Positions 23,200 through 31,045 of a DNA stretch of 39,329 nt are shown here, piece by piece. The DNA comes from Candidatus Micrarchaeaceae archaeon (lineage in GTDB: Archaea > Micrarchaeota > Micrarchaeia > Micrarchaeales > Micrarchaeaceae). Position 1 is the stretch's first letter, and each line of letters opens with the position of its first letter. Made by a program: the position numbers and the translations under genes. The notes beneath the pieces were generated by a model. It saw nothing but the letters and a program-made list of their open reading frames with translations, was not told where the DNA came from and did no database searches. The stretch covers positions 1 to 39,329 of the forward strand of contig DAIDAE010000007.1 in NCBI GenBank assembly GCA_027310755.1. Reading direction: 5' to 3'.

Positions 23200-24093
23200 A
23201 TGCCCCGGAGGCGAATACACCAGAACAGAAAGTCCCAATCCGCCATGGAATATTTGATGACCTATGGCTGGGCGATACTCATAATTGCGGTTGTATTAGG
23301 GGCACTCTTCCAGCTTGGTGTCTTCAGCGGGATTGGAACACCAAGGGCACAGCCTGGAAACTGCCAGGTCGTCAAGGTCGGAACCGGAATAACGCAGACC
23401 ATCTCACTTGCGGGGGAGTGCCAGGGGCAGGAGCCGGAGTATGCAGCTAAATTAAATGGAGCTAGCAGCAAAATAACAATAAACATACCTTCATCAGAGC
23501 TTCCTACCGGGACTGCGCAACGAACCGTAACTGCATGGTTCAGCGGAAGCAACTACGCAAACTCCGGTGGAGGAAATATATTTGCTTACGGGGTTGGATC
23601 GTGCAATTATGACTGGTTCTCTACTGATGTTGGCCAGTATCCGAATCAATTAGAAATAAACATGTGCGGAAGCAACCAGGCATTTCCGCCCACGCTCAAC
23701 GCCAATACATGGTATTTCGTAGCTTATGAGTACAACGGCATAGCACAAATAGGCTATCTGGGTAGCAGCGGACAACTCTCCTCCCCAATCACAGAAACAT
23801 TCGCAGCCAATACTGAGTTCTCTCCCTTTTACGTTGGTTGGGGGTGGGATCCGCCAGGCTACTGGAATGGATTTATTGCTAATGTACAACTCTACAACAC
23901 TTCGCTCTCACAGGCGGAAGTAACCGCTTTATATCAAGAGGGCATAGGCGGTGCTCCAATCAACCCGCAGAACATCGTTGGATGGTGGCCCCTGAATGGG
24001 AACGAAAACGATTACTCAGGAAACAATAATAATGGGCAGCCTACCGGAATAACATTCAGCAGTTCCTGGACAAGCGGCTATACTGCACCGTGA
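23200..24093 (+). CDS. Class III signal peptide LamG-domain surface protein, copy 3 (intact array member)
   Basis: A protein of 297 residues: MPRRRIHQNRKSQSAMEYL (basic head plus cleavage motif), pilin helix, two-Cys stem, variable LamG core, closing motif FIANVQLYNTSLSQAEVTALY, and the constant tail with IVGWWPLNGNENDYSGNNNN. It is the only intact member of the three-gene array. Its stem DNA (23317-23399) is identical over 83 bp to the third array member, while the cores share little, so the stem has been recently homogenised. Predicted to be exported by Sec, processed by a prepilin peptidase and displayed on the surface. Confidence 0.87.
   Translation: MPRRRIHQNRKSQSAMEYLMTYGWAILIIAVVLGALFQLGVFSGIGTPRAQPGNCQVVKVGTGITQTISLAGECQGQEPEYAAKLNGASSKITINIPSSELPTGTAQRTVTAWFSGSNYANSGGGNIFAYGVGSCNYDWFSTDVGQYPNQLEINMCGSNQAFPPTLNANTWYFVAYEYNGIAQIGYLGSSGQLSSPITETFAANTEFSPFYVGWGWDPPGYWNGFIANVQLYNTSLSQAEVTALYQEGIGGAPINPQNIVGWWPLNGNENDYSGNNNNGQPTGITFSSSWTSGYTAP
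23317..23399 (+). repeat. Stem-block repeat A, copy 1 (83 bp)
   Basis: These 83 bp, starting GGTGTCTTCAGCGGGATTGG, are identical by eye to 25139-25221. They encode the conserved stem from GVFSGIGTPRAQ to ITQT. Confidence 0.9.
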
Positions 24094-24098
24094 TACTT

Positions 24099-25031
24099 AT
24101 GATGAAGTCCCAATCTGCAATGGAATACCTCATGACTTATGGATGGGCGATACTCATTATTGCAGTGGCACTTGGTGCTCTTTTCTAATTAGGCGTATTC
24201 AGCGGGATAGGAACGCCGAAGGCACAGGCGGGTAATTGTCAGGTAGTAAAGGTTGGTAGTGGAATCACCCAGACCATTTCCCTCGCAGGGGAATGCCAGG
24301 GGCAGCAGCCCGAGTACGTGGCAAAATATCCCGCAGCATATTATTCTGCCCTACCAAATAGCGGCAGCATCAATACAGCGTGGAATGGAGGTAGCTGGAC
24401 CATAACCGCATGGCTTTGGGTAAGCTCGGCTTATGCTGGAAACGCTGGACAATGGGTTGCCGAGGAGGCATGGGGCTGCACTTCTGGGCTTTGGATCACT
24501 CCTGACGCTTCTGCCATCTCTATCACTGCAAGCATGTGGAGCACAAGCGGCTCGAACTGCGGCAGCGGTGCCGGGTCTGCCGGTTCTCAAATTTCTGCTG
24601 TCACTCCAGCCAGTGCGCCATATAACCAATGGATATTTGGTACCGCAGAGTTCAATGGCGCGAACATTATCGCGTGCTATAATTCAAAATGCACTAGTGT
24701 AACATGGAGCGGCACTCCCACCGATTATGCGCTGGACGGTTCGTGGAATTTCGTTTTTGGCGGGGCAGGCACCTGTTGCGGTCCGCCTTACTCACCGATA
24801 CAGTTATCAAATATCCAACTCTACAATACCTCTCTTTCACAGGCGGAGATAACCGCGCTCTATGACGAGGGAATAGGAGGGGCGCCGATCAACCCGCAGT
24901 ATATTGTCGGATGGTGGCCCCTCAACGGAAATTTAAACGATTATAGTGGGAATAATAATAATGTACAAAGCAGCAGTGGAAGCGGAGCAATAACATATTC
25001 GAGTTCGTGGACGGGTTATACTCCACCATAA
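24099..25031 (+). pseudogene. Pilin-LamG surface protein, copy 4, interrupted by an in-frame TAA
   Basis: The frame runs from ATG 24099 (MMKSQSAMEYLMTYGW) to 25031 with a single TAA at 24186-24188, exactly where the paralogues have Gln (CAA/CAG in LFQLGVF). A C-to-T change explains it. Everything downstream is open and conserved: two-Cys stem, a Ser/Gly/Trp-rich LamG core, LSNIQLYNTSLSQAEITALY, and IVGWWPLNGNLNDYSGNNNN. Without the repaired codon only a 29-residue signal-helix peptide would be made. It starts five bases after the preceding cassette. It could be a recent pseudogene, a silent donor cassette or a sequencing error. Confidence 0.8.
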
Positions 25032-25138
25032 TGATATTCATGAATTACGAAAAGTCTCAGAGCGCAATGGAATACCTGATGACGTACGGGTGGGCCATAT
25101 TAATCATTGCAGTTGTCTTGGGTGCACTATTTCAATTG

Positions 25139-25221
25139 GGTGTCTTCAGCGGGATTGGAACACCAAGGGCACAGCCTGGAAACTGCCAGGTCGTCAAGGT
25201 CGGAACCGGAATAACGCAGAC
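25139..25221 (+). repeat. Stem-block repeat A, copy 2 (83 bp)
   Basis: Identical to 23317-23399 over its whole length; the flanking codons differ, so the identity stops abruptly on both sides. Confidence 0.9.
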
Positions 25222-25692
25222 AATATCTTTAGCAGGGGAATGCCAGGGGCAGCAGCCGGAATACGTCGCACAATTTAATGGGCAGTATACAAGTAATGTT
25301 TTGGTAACCACGGCTAGCAATCTGCAGCCAAGTTCCATTACATTGGCGGGCTGGAGCTATGTTGCAAACATGGGCAGCGGCTGCAGTCCCCAAATGATTG
25401 TAAGCAATCTTGCTAACAGCAACGGGGGCAATGGCCGCACGGCGCATCTCTTGGAGATGGATGGGGCAGTGATGTCTTTGCTGCAATAGGCAATTCCATT
25501 AGTTGGCTTCAACCAGACACCACGAGCAACCCTTCCTACGGAGGCAGATGGATCCTGCTTGCAGTCACATACAACAGTTCTTCGGGGAACAGTATTTTAT
25601 ACGAAGATAATATGCAGCTCACTGCGGGGCACATAAATCAACTAGCAGAGAACGCATACCCATATGTAGTAGGAGGTGGATGCGAAAGCGGA

Positions 25693-25810
25693 TACATCTC
25701 CAACGTCCAGATCTACAATACTTCGCTTTCACCCAGCGAAGTCAATGCACTATATCTTGAGGGAATAGGCGGCGCACCCATAAATCCGCAATACATCGTA
25801 GGGTGGTGGC
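25693..25810 (+). repeat. 3'-block repeat B, copy 1 (118 bp, 3 mismatches)
   Basis: Matches 36183-36300 with only three differences, all synonymous (runs of 50 and 46 identical bases). It encodes the LamG closing motif through NPQYIVGWW. Confidence 0.88.
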
Positions 25811-25940
25811 CGCTAAACGGGAATGCGCAGGACTATTCCGGAAACAACAACAATGGGCAGGCAACAGGCATAACATATTCAAGCAGCTGGTCGAGCGGTT
25901 ACACTGCACCTTAGGAAAAACATCAAAACACAAAACAGGC

Positions 25941-26015
25941 TTACAGCTCTCCTACCCTTCTCTTCTGTGCTCTCTTGAGTCTCTTGCGCCTCTTCTTCTT
26001 CCACTTCCAGCGCAT
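25941..26015 (-). CDS. rpl41e: Large ribosomal subunit protein eL41
   Basis: A 24-residue, extremely basic peptide, MRWKWKKKRRKRLKRAQKRR plus four residues, which matches the eL41 consensus (MR.KWKKKR.RRLKR.RRK). eL41 is a single helix at the ribosomal subunit interface. An in-frame TTG at 26054 could extend it by 13 residues (GSIPRKWKKKGR), also basic. ATG 26015 gives the family's usual 24-25 residues. An AT-rich stretch at 26062-26075 may hold the promoter. It lies alone on the minus strand behind the LamG array. Confidence 0.75.
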   Translation of the reverse strand: MRWKWKKKRRKRLKRAQKRRVGEL

Positions 26016-26145
26016 TCTTCCCTTCTTCTTCCATTTCCTGGGTATGCTTCCCAATGCTACACCTAAATAAATCTACGGTTTAGTATTGCCCCGATAAAAA
26101 TAAATACCTGCTTGTGAAGTATATTAGGTAAGTCAACGTGTTTTG

Positions 26146-27207
26146 ATGGCAGCATGGCAGGCCCTAGCGGCTTTTATGGTACTTATATTGATAGTACTGG
26201 TAGTGTGGTACCTGTCCAATGGCTTTGCGCTTCCGCGCCAGCTGACCTCAACCATCACTACAACCGTTTTTTCCACAGGCAACCATACTGTAAATGGCAC
26301 CACCACTTCAACTATCTTATATACTGAGAACTGCGAGGCATTCAGTCTTTATACGACTTTGGCAAACAGTGCGGTGAGCTCCGGCTGCACATGGACCGGA
26401 GGGCCATTGGGTCTCTGGGTGGGCAGCGGCAACTCCACGTACGAGCGCGTCAGCGTCGTCGGCGCTGACAACGTCACATATGCAAACCAGACGTCCAGCT
26501 ACCAATGCCCCACATTCTTTGAAAATTTCACCCTCCCCGCGCAGAGGTACATAGTCACGCTCACCACCGGGCCACTCTCGAACAGCACGAATCCGGCATG
26601 CCCGCGCGCATTCGCAATAATGAACCAGACCCTGTCGCCCTCAAAGAATCATGTGTACTCCGGATCGGTCTACAATGGCAATTTCTCGAACGGCGCCTAC
26701 ACTGGATGGAACACTAGCGGGAAAGGGTTCCTTACCGGTCCGCTCAACCTGACAAGGGCGAACCTGCCCGGCAACCTCAGCTGCTATGAGGGAGTCCCAT
26801 GGACCAATTATAAGGGATCGTACTTCGCCACGACATACACCTGCGGGACGTCTGTCGCTCCAGGCAACCTGACATCAAGCGCATTCTACGCATCAGAGTC
26901 ATTCCTTAATTTCAGGATCATCAGCCCGCAGAACAATTTCATCTATGTCGAGATACTGTACAACAACACCCCTTACATAATCGCCCATTATGATACATTC
27001 AACATCACGCTGGGCGCCAATGCGCAATCAACTTTCAGGAATGCGAGCATACCATTAGTAACCGTGATAGACAAGCCCATACAGATAAGGGTTGTCGCCA
27101 ACACCCAGATACAGGAGAACTTCGTTGCGGTAGGCGACTTCACACTGGCCAACAGGCCCGTGCAGGACAAGGGCATACAGGCAAACGTCACTTTTGTGAG
27201 CCACTAG
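26146..27207 (+). CDS. Sequon-rich membrane-anchored surface protein, unknown function
   Basis: A protein of 353 residues. A single N-terminal hydrophobic helix (AFMVLILIVLVVWYLS, ~9-25) is followed by a Thr-rich linker and a ~300-residue extracytoplasmic region with about twenty N-x-S/T sequons (NHTVNGTTTS, NSTYERV, NVTYANQTS and others). Several Cys pairs (NCEAF/SGCTW, QCPTF, ACPRAF, LSCYEG/TCGT) suggest disulfides. No recognised enzyme motif. Probably a heavily N-glycosylated cell-surface protein. ATG 26146 is preferred to TTG 26143. The 3' end overlaps the convergent next gene by 20 bp. Confidence 0.65.
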   Translation: MAAWQALAAFMVLILIVLVVWYLSNGFALPRQLTSTITTTVFSTGNHTVNGTTTSTILYTENCEAFSLYTTLANSAVSSGCTWTGGPLGLWVGSGNSTYERVSVVGADNVTYANQTSSYQCPTFFENFTLPAQRYIVTLTTGPLSNSTNPACPRAFAIMNQTLSPSKNHVYSGSVYNGNFSNGAYTGWNTSGKGFLTGPLNLTRANLPGNLSCYEGVPWTNYKGSYFATTYTCGTSVAPGNLTSSAFYASESFLNFRIISPQNNFIYVEILYNNTPYIIAHYDTFNITLGANAQSTFRNASIPLVTVIDKPIQIRVVANTQIQENFVAVGDFTLANRPVQDKGIQANVTFVSH

Positions 27208-27727
27208 GACCAGAGTCCTTTTTCTCCCTGTTGCCGAGGAACTTTTTGCTGAGCTCGGCCCTGTTCTCCATCTGTTTCCTGATGTTTTCCATGTCCTCCG
27301 GCTTCAGCATCTTTTCGAATATGAATTTCGAGTAATCCATGGATATCTGGGAAAGGTCCATCAGGATCGATTGGAGCTCATTGGTCCTAAAGCGGACCTC
27401 CTTTTCCGGCCTCAGTATTTCCAGCCCTGCCGGGGCGTACTTGAAAGATATCCCGACAAGGGGCGCAAAGTTGCTGAACAGCATGGTTATCACCCCGCTG
27501 GTGGTGTATACGCCGCCCTTTTCCAAGGGCTCCTCTATGCTTCCATACACATATACCACCCCCGGCTCCTTCATCAGCTGCTCGTTGACAAGGTTGACCA
27601 TGAGCGGCTGCAATTTCTCCTTGTCCTTGTCCTGCATGTCAAAATAGAACCTTACGAGTATCCCTCCCTTCGCTATGGTTTCATCCGTCACTTTTTCAAC
27701 GTCATTTTTTGCCAAGCAATCACTCAT
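27188..27727 (-). CDS. Conserved-looking protein of unknown function, downstream of hisS
   Basis: A protein of 179 residues, soluble. It begins with a strand-rich half (GGILVRFYFDMQDKDKEKL, PGVVYVYGSIEEPLEKGGVYTTSGVITMLF) and ends in charged helices (KPEDMENIRKQMENRAELSKKFLG). I do not recognise a named family. The ATG overlaps the hisS stop by four bases (ATGA), so it is translationally coupled to histidyl-tRNA synthetase and may serve translation, but that is inference. Confidence 0.65.
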   Translation of the reverse strand: MSDCLAKNDVEKVTDETIAKGGILVRFYFDMQDKDKEKLQPLMVNLVNEQLMKEPGVVYVYGSIEEPLEKGGVYTTSGVITMLFSNFAPLVGISFKYAPAGLEILRPEKEVRFRTNELQSILMDLSQISMDYSKFIFEKMLKPEDMENIRKQMENRAELSKKFLGNREKKDSGPSGSQK

Positions 27728-28992
27728 TTCTTCAGGACCATAATGGCATCCTGGACTGTGAAGGCGCTCTCAGTTCCATCTATCAGGTTGCGGACCTTCA
27801 CGTTTTTCCCCTTTTCCTCCGCATCGCCAATTATTATCGCGTATTTGAAGCTTAAAGCGTTTGCGTAAGCCAGCTGGTTCGATATGTTCCTGCTTGCGAT
27901 GTTAAGGTCTACGGCAATCCCGTGCGACCTCAATATAGTGGCAACCTGCAGCGCATACTGGTAATTGCTGTCGTTTATTGTTGCCATGAAGACGTTGGCA
28001 TGCGTGTGCTTTGGCGAGGAGCCGAACTCCAGGATGTCAAGAAGCCTGTCCAGGCCAAGCGAAACGCCCACGGCCGGCAAATCCCTGCCGCTGAATGTAC
28101 CTATCAGCCTGTCGTACCTTCCCCCTCCGGCTATAGAGCTGTTCTCATCCTGGGATTTGTACTCGAAGACCACACCAGTGTAGTAATCGAGGCCCCTGAT
28201 GACCGAAAAGTCTATGGCCACCGACTCGGGCTTCAGGTTGTAAAGCTCAAGCAATTCAATTGTCTCCCGCATTTCCTTCACTGCGGTTTTGTCCGAAAGC
28301 GTTTTCTCCAAGTAGTCAAGCTTGTCCGCATTCGTGCCCTGGAAATTTATGAGCGCGTCGATCTTGCCGACCGTATCCCTGTCCAGGCCGAGTTTTTGGA
28401 GCTGCTCCACCACTCCATCCCTGCCTATCTTGTCCAGCTTGTCCACCGCCCTCATCGCGGGGACGATCTTGTCCTGCGGTATCCCAACAATTTTAAAAAG
28501 ATCATCAATGAATTTCCTGCTATTGATGTGTATTACATGGTCTATCCCTAGCGCGTCCAGCGCCATTGCGCCGACCGCGATTATCTCAGCATCTGCGGCT
28601 GTCTGCCGCCCGCCCACTATGTCCACGTCAGCCTGCGTGAATTCCCTGTAGCGCAGCCTCTGCGGCTCCTCCCTTCTCCACGCCTTCCCTATGAAGTATC
28701 TTTTGAAGGGCTGCGGGAGGTTCTGGTGCATTGCCATATACCTCGCCAGGGAGACCGTGTGGTCGTACTTCAGTGCGATGTCCTCGTATTTCATTTCGTA
28801 TATAAGCTTTGCGTCCTCCCCGATGACGCCCTTTGCGTTAAGAACCTTGATCGATTCGAACGCCGGGGTGTCTATGGTGAGAAATCCAAACCTCTGGAAA
28901 ACCCCCTCTATTTTCCCGATAACCTCGTTCCTGTAGAGCGCCTCGTTTGGCATCAGGTCGCGCACGCCCCTTGGGAATGGTATGTCTGCCAC
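27724..28992 (-). CDS. hisS: Histidyl-tRNA synthetase
   Basis: A class II aminoacyl-tRNA synthetase of 422 residues. Motif 1 region PFPRGVRDLMP; substrate loop LKYDHTVSLARYMA; motif 2 WRREEPQRLRYREFTQADVDIVG; HisRS-specific GLDYYTGVVFEY; motif 3 AVGVSLGLDRLL with SIAGGGRYDRLIG before it; C-terminal anticodon-binding domain (~330-422). GTG 28992 gives the typical N-terminus (VADIPFPRG). The TTG at 29031 would add thirteen residues unlike the family and lies close to the probable TATA sequence. It heads a two-gene operon with the overlapping unknown gene. Confidence 0.95.
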   Translation of the reverse strand: MADIPFPRGVRDLMPNEALYRNEVIGKIEGVFQRFGFLTIDTPAFESIKVLNAKGVIGEDAKLIYEMKYEDIALKYDHTVSLARYMAMHQNLPQPFKRYFIGKAWRREEPQRLRYREFTQADVDIVGGRQTAADAEIIAVGAMALDALGIDHVIHINSRKFIDDLFKIVGIPQDKIVPAMRAVDKLDKIGRDGVVEQLQKLGLDRDTVGKIDALINFQGTNADKLDYLEKTLSDKTAVKEMRETIELLELYNLKPESVAIDFSVIRGLDYYTGVVFEYKSQDENSSIAGGGRYDRLIGTFSGRDLPAVGVSLGLDRLLDILEFGSSPKHTHANVFMATINDSNYQYALQVATILRSHGIAVDLNIASRNISNQLAYANALSFKYAIIIGDAEEKGKNVKVRNLIDGTESAFTVQDAIMVLKK

Positions 28993-29052
28993 GATATCAA
29001 CAATAACGGTACATAGGTAAATCGTAGCCAAATAATAAAAATCTGACTAAAA

Positions 29053-29382
29053 TCAGAGATTCTTATCTATCCATTTCTTGAGCGTCTCTTTTGGCACGGC
29101 GCCGACCTGCATCGCCTTCACCTTACCGTGCTCCACCAGCAACGTGGTTGGTATGCTCATTATGTTGTATTTTGCCGCGATGTTCTGGTTTTCGTCCGCG
29201 TCTATCTTTACGAACTTCAGCTTTCCATCATAGTCCTTGGAAACATCCTCTACTATTGGACCGTAGAACCTACATGGCCCGCACCAGGTAGCCCAGATAT
29301 CCACAACCACCGGCGTCTTCGACTTCAGAACTTCCGCATCGAAGTTCGACTCGGTCACAACATTTACGCTCATGAGAACCAT
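29053..29382 (-). CDS. trxA: Thioredoxin
   Basis: A protein of 109 residues, the classical length. Active site WATWCGPC (C34, C37), preceded by VVVDIWA, with the cis-proline at SIPTTLL and the Gly-rich last strand (GAVPKETL). A cytoplasmic dithiol reductant. ATG 29382 lies 28 bp from a TATATAAA-like element (29406-29415), fitting a leaderless mRNA; ATG 29373 is an alternative. The partner reductase is not in the window. Confidence 0.93.
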   Translation of the reverse strand: MVLMSVNVVTESNFDAEVLKSKTPVVVDIWATWCGPCRFYGPIVEDVSKDYDGKLKFVKIDADENQNIAAKYNIMSIPTTLLVEHGKVKAMQVGAVPKETLKKWIDKNL

Positions 29383-29462
29383 CCCTGATTAGATTACAGC
29401 ATACAAATATAAAAATCCTAGCGGGCGAACCTTTTTATTGTTTTAAACACATAATTCCTTCA

Positions 29463-29498
29463 ATGATGACAATGCACTACGCTGAGCTCGCGCTGTGA
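29463..29498 (+). other. Possible leaderless upstream ORF of the histone gene
   Basis: ATG ATG ACA ATG ... TGA encodes MMTMHYAELAL. Its first ATG lies ~28 bp from the TATA-like TTTTTATT at 29432-29439, so transcripts may begin at this codon. Nothing else shows that it is translated. Confidence 0.25.
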
Positions 29499-29516
29499 CG
29501 AAGATCTTGAGTGCTG

Positions 29517-29729
29517 ATGTTCATGAAAATTTCCAATGCGGCAATTAAAAAGATAGTAAAGAAATCCAACGTTCAGATAAGCGAATCAGCCGCAAATGCG
29601 ATAGCAAGACTATTGGAAAAGAAGGCGAGGACCATAGCAAAGTATGCGGTGAAAAGGGCGAAGAAGAACGGCAGGAGCTCGGTCCTCAGCGAGGATGTCG
29701 ACTATTACAGGCTCAAGTTCGGGGATTAG
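29517..29729 (+). CDS. Archaeal histone
   Basis: A protein of 70 residues, a single histone fold: ISNAAIKKIVKKSNVQISES, long median helix ANAIARLLEKKARTIAKYAV, then RAKKNGRSSVLSEDVDYYRL. It keeps the R/S-x-V loop-strand contacts and the acidic C-terminal dimer residues. It should dimerise and wrap DNA. ATG 29517, ATG 29523 and GTG 29511 are all possible; archaeal histones of 66-68 residues favour 29523. The 47-nt leader carries a small ORF. The downstream gene starts directly at the stop codon. Confidence 0.9.
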   Translation: MFMKISNAAIKKIVKKSNVQISESAANAIARLLEKKARTIAKYAVKRAKKNGRSSVLSEDVDYYRLKFGD

Positions 29730-30287
29730 ATGGATGGGACGTCAGGCAGGATTTCAAGGGGGCCGGGCGGCAGGGTGAAGCTCGAATATGTCCATGCCGG
29801 CCGAAAAAGGGTCGCTTTGTGGGAACCGCTTGGCAGCGGCATTATCGAGACCATTTACAACGAGGAGGGCGCGGTGTTGAGGCTGAGCGCCTTCAAGAAA
29901 GAGGGAGACCGTGGCATGGATGCCTGCGTAGAGAATCTGAAGCGCACCGTGTCGATAACCAGCACTGTGGAGTGCGACTACTCAGAGATAAAGCTGGAAA
30001 AAGGGTGCCCGGCATGCGGTGCACGCCCGTTAAAAAGAATATCCGCTTTTGCGAAAGAGAGCCCCACGCCGCTGGAAACAATCACCTATGAGTGCGCGGA
30101 GTGCAAGGGCAAGAGTTATTATCTTACAGACGAATACCTGGAGCAGATGATGGCGGAGCAGGCAACACTTTTCGACCAACAGGAAAGAAAGGAGATGGAG
30201 AAAAACAGGGAGGCATTCAGGGCCAAGCTCAAGGCATGGGTACATATAAGAACATTTGTACCGAATAAGATACTGCAAATAAATTAG
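29730..30287 (+). CDS. Zinc-ribbon protein of unknown function
   Basis: A protein of 185 residues, starting at the base after the histone stop. A CPAC (C93, C96) and CAEC (C122, C125) pair forms a zinc ribbon between a beta-rich N-terminal half (GGRVKLEYVHAGRKRVALWE) and a charged helical C-terminus (LEQMMAEQATLFDQQERKEMEKN). Coupling to the histone gene hints at a chromatin or nucleic-acid role. No named family recognised. Confidence 0.6.
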   Translation: MDGTSGRISRGPGGRVKLEYVHAGRKRVALWEPLGSGIIETIYNEEGAVLRLSAFKKEGDRGMDACVENLKRTVSITSTVECDYSEIKLEKGCPACGARPLKRISAFAKESPTPLETITYECAECKGKSYYLTDEYLEQMMAEQATLFDQQERKEMEKNREAFRAKLKAWVHIRTFVPNKILQIN

Positions 30288-30295
30288 GTGTCTGA

Positions 30296-30538
30296 ATGGC
30301 AATGCTATTGTCGGAATTGTACGGAAAACAAATAATAACGAACACCGGCCAAAGGATAGGCATGGTAGAGGATGTGATCCTGGACTTCGAAAACGGCAAC
30401 GTGGCGAACCTGCTTCTTGTTAAGATGGAAGATCTCGTAAGGGCGCAGAACACGCCCGGCGCGCTATCGAAGAACAGCGTGAAGTACGAAAGGGTCAAGA
30501 ACGTGTCCGAATCAATAATTGTGGGCGTAAATAAGTGA
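30296..30538 (+). CDS. PRC-barrel domain protein
   Basis: A protein of 80 residues consisting of one PRC-barrel: LSELYGKQIITNTGQRIGMVEDVILDFENG, then VANLLLV and VKYERVKNVSESIIVGV. Stand-alone archaeal PRC-barrel proteins of this size are widespread and associate with RNA processing or cell division factors. The start is ATG 30296 (ATG 30302 possible), eight bases after the zinc-ribbon gene. Its stop overlaps the next start. Confidence 0.85.
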   Translation: MAMLLSELYGKQIITNTGQRIGMVEDVILDFENGNVANLLLVKMEDLVRAQNTPGALSKNSVKYERVKNVSESIIVGVNK

Positions 30539-30867
30539 GGAAGTCTCACACAGGCAGGGCAGGGCTCGGATGGATCTATAGGTATGTCATGGCCGCGGTC
30601 GTGCTAGGGCTGGTCGAGGGCGTTGCAACTTTTCTCTTTTTCAGCCAGGCTTGTCACACAATGGCATTCCAGCATCTGCTCGGCAATCCACTTCCGCTCA
30701 TACCCTATATCTTCGGCATGCTCTTCGTGGCGATGCTCGCGCTGTATCTCCTGATAGAGCACGATGCCGTGAATACCGTTCTCTTCTGCTCATTCATCAT
30801 AATATGGCTCGCAAGCGGGTTCCTGCTCTACTATTCATTGAGCGTCGGCTGCCCCGTATACCTCTAG
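30535..30867 (+). CDS. Small membrane protein with three helices
   Basis: A protein of 110 residues starting at GTG 30535 (overlapping the preceding TGA). The basic head (RKSHTGRAGLGWIYRY) is followed by hydrophobic helices at ~17-40, ~53-74 and ~80-102, with Cys in QACHTM and VGCPVYL near the same membrane face. No family recognised. Probably cotranscribed with the histone operon. Confidence 0.6.
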   Translation: MRKSHTGRAGLGWIYRYVMAAVVLGLVEGVATFLFFSQACHTMAFQHLLGNPLPLIPYIFGMLFVAMLALYLLIEHDAVNTVLFCSFIIIWLASGFLLYYSLSVGCPVYL

Positions 30868-30896
30868 CCATGATCAAAACAGAGAAAAGAGGATTC

Positions 30897-31028
30897 CTAA
30901 TCTGTGGATACCTCCTTGGCGAGGTTCGGCCTCTCCTTTATGAGTATCCTCGCACCGCAATAGGAGCACCTGGTGAAGTTGTCGACCAGCTTTACCTTCT
31001 TACCGCATTTTGCGCATACATATGCCAT
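30897..31028 (-). CDS. rpoP: DNA-directed RNA polymerase subunit P (Rpo12)
   Basis: A protein of 43 residues with one zinc ribbon: C5-x2-C8-G-K then C21-x2-C24-G, followed by ARILIKERP, which is the Rpb12/RpoP signature. It bridges Rpo3 and the RNA polymerase core. The start ATG 31028 is preceded by GTGAT five bases upstream, the same Shine-Dalgarno seen before other genes in this operon. It is the last gene of the exosome superoperon. Confidence 0.92.
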   Translation of the reverse strand: MAYVCAKCGKKVKLVDNFTRCSYCGARILIKERPNLAKEVSTD

Positions 31029-31045
31029 AATATCACAACGTCAAG

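Larger units (their letters stand above)
25031..25914 (+). pseudogene. Pilin-LamG surface protein, copy 5, frameshifted
   Basis: ATG 25031 overlaps the preceding stop (TAATG). The N-terminal part (signal helix, stem and start of the LamG core) reads to a stop at 25487-25489. The remainder of the core, closing motif ISNVQIYNTSLSPSEVNALY and constant tail continue in the -1 frame to 25914. The switch maps to the GGGGG run at 25424-25428: one extra G would restore a continuous protein through SNGG..GASLGDGWGSDVFAAIG. It could be a pseudogene, a phase-variable gene with a slippage tract, or an assembly artefact. Its 3' end is nearly identical to the copy at 35490-36407. Confidence 0.78.
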
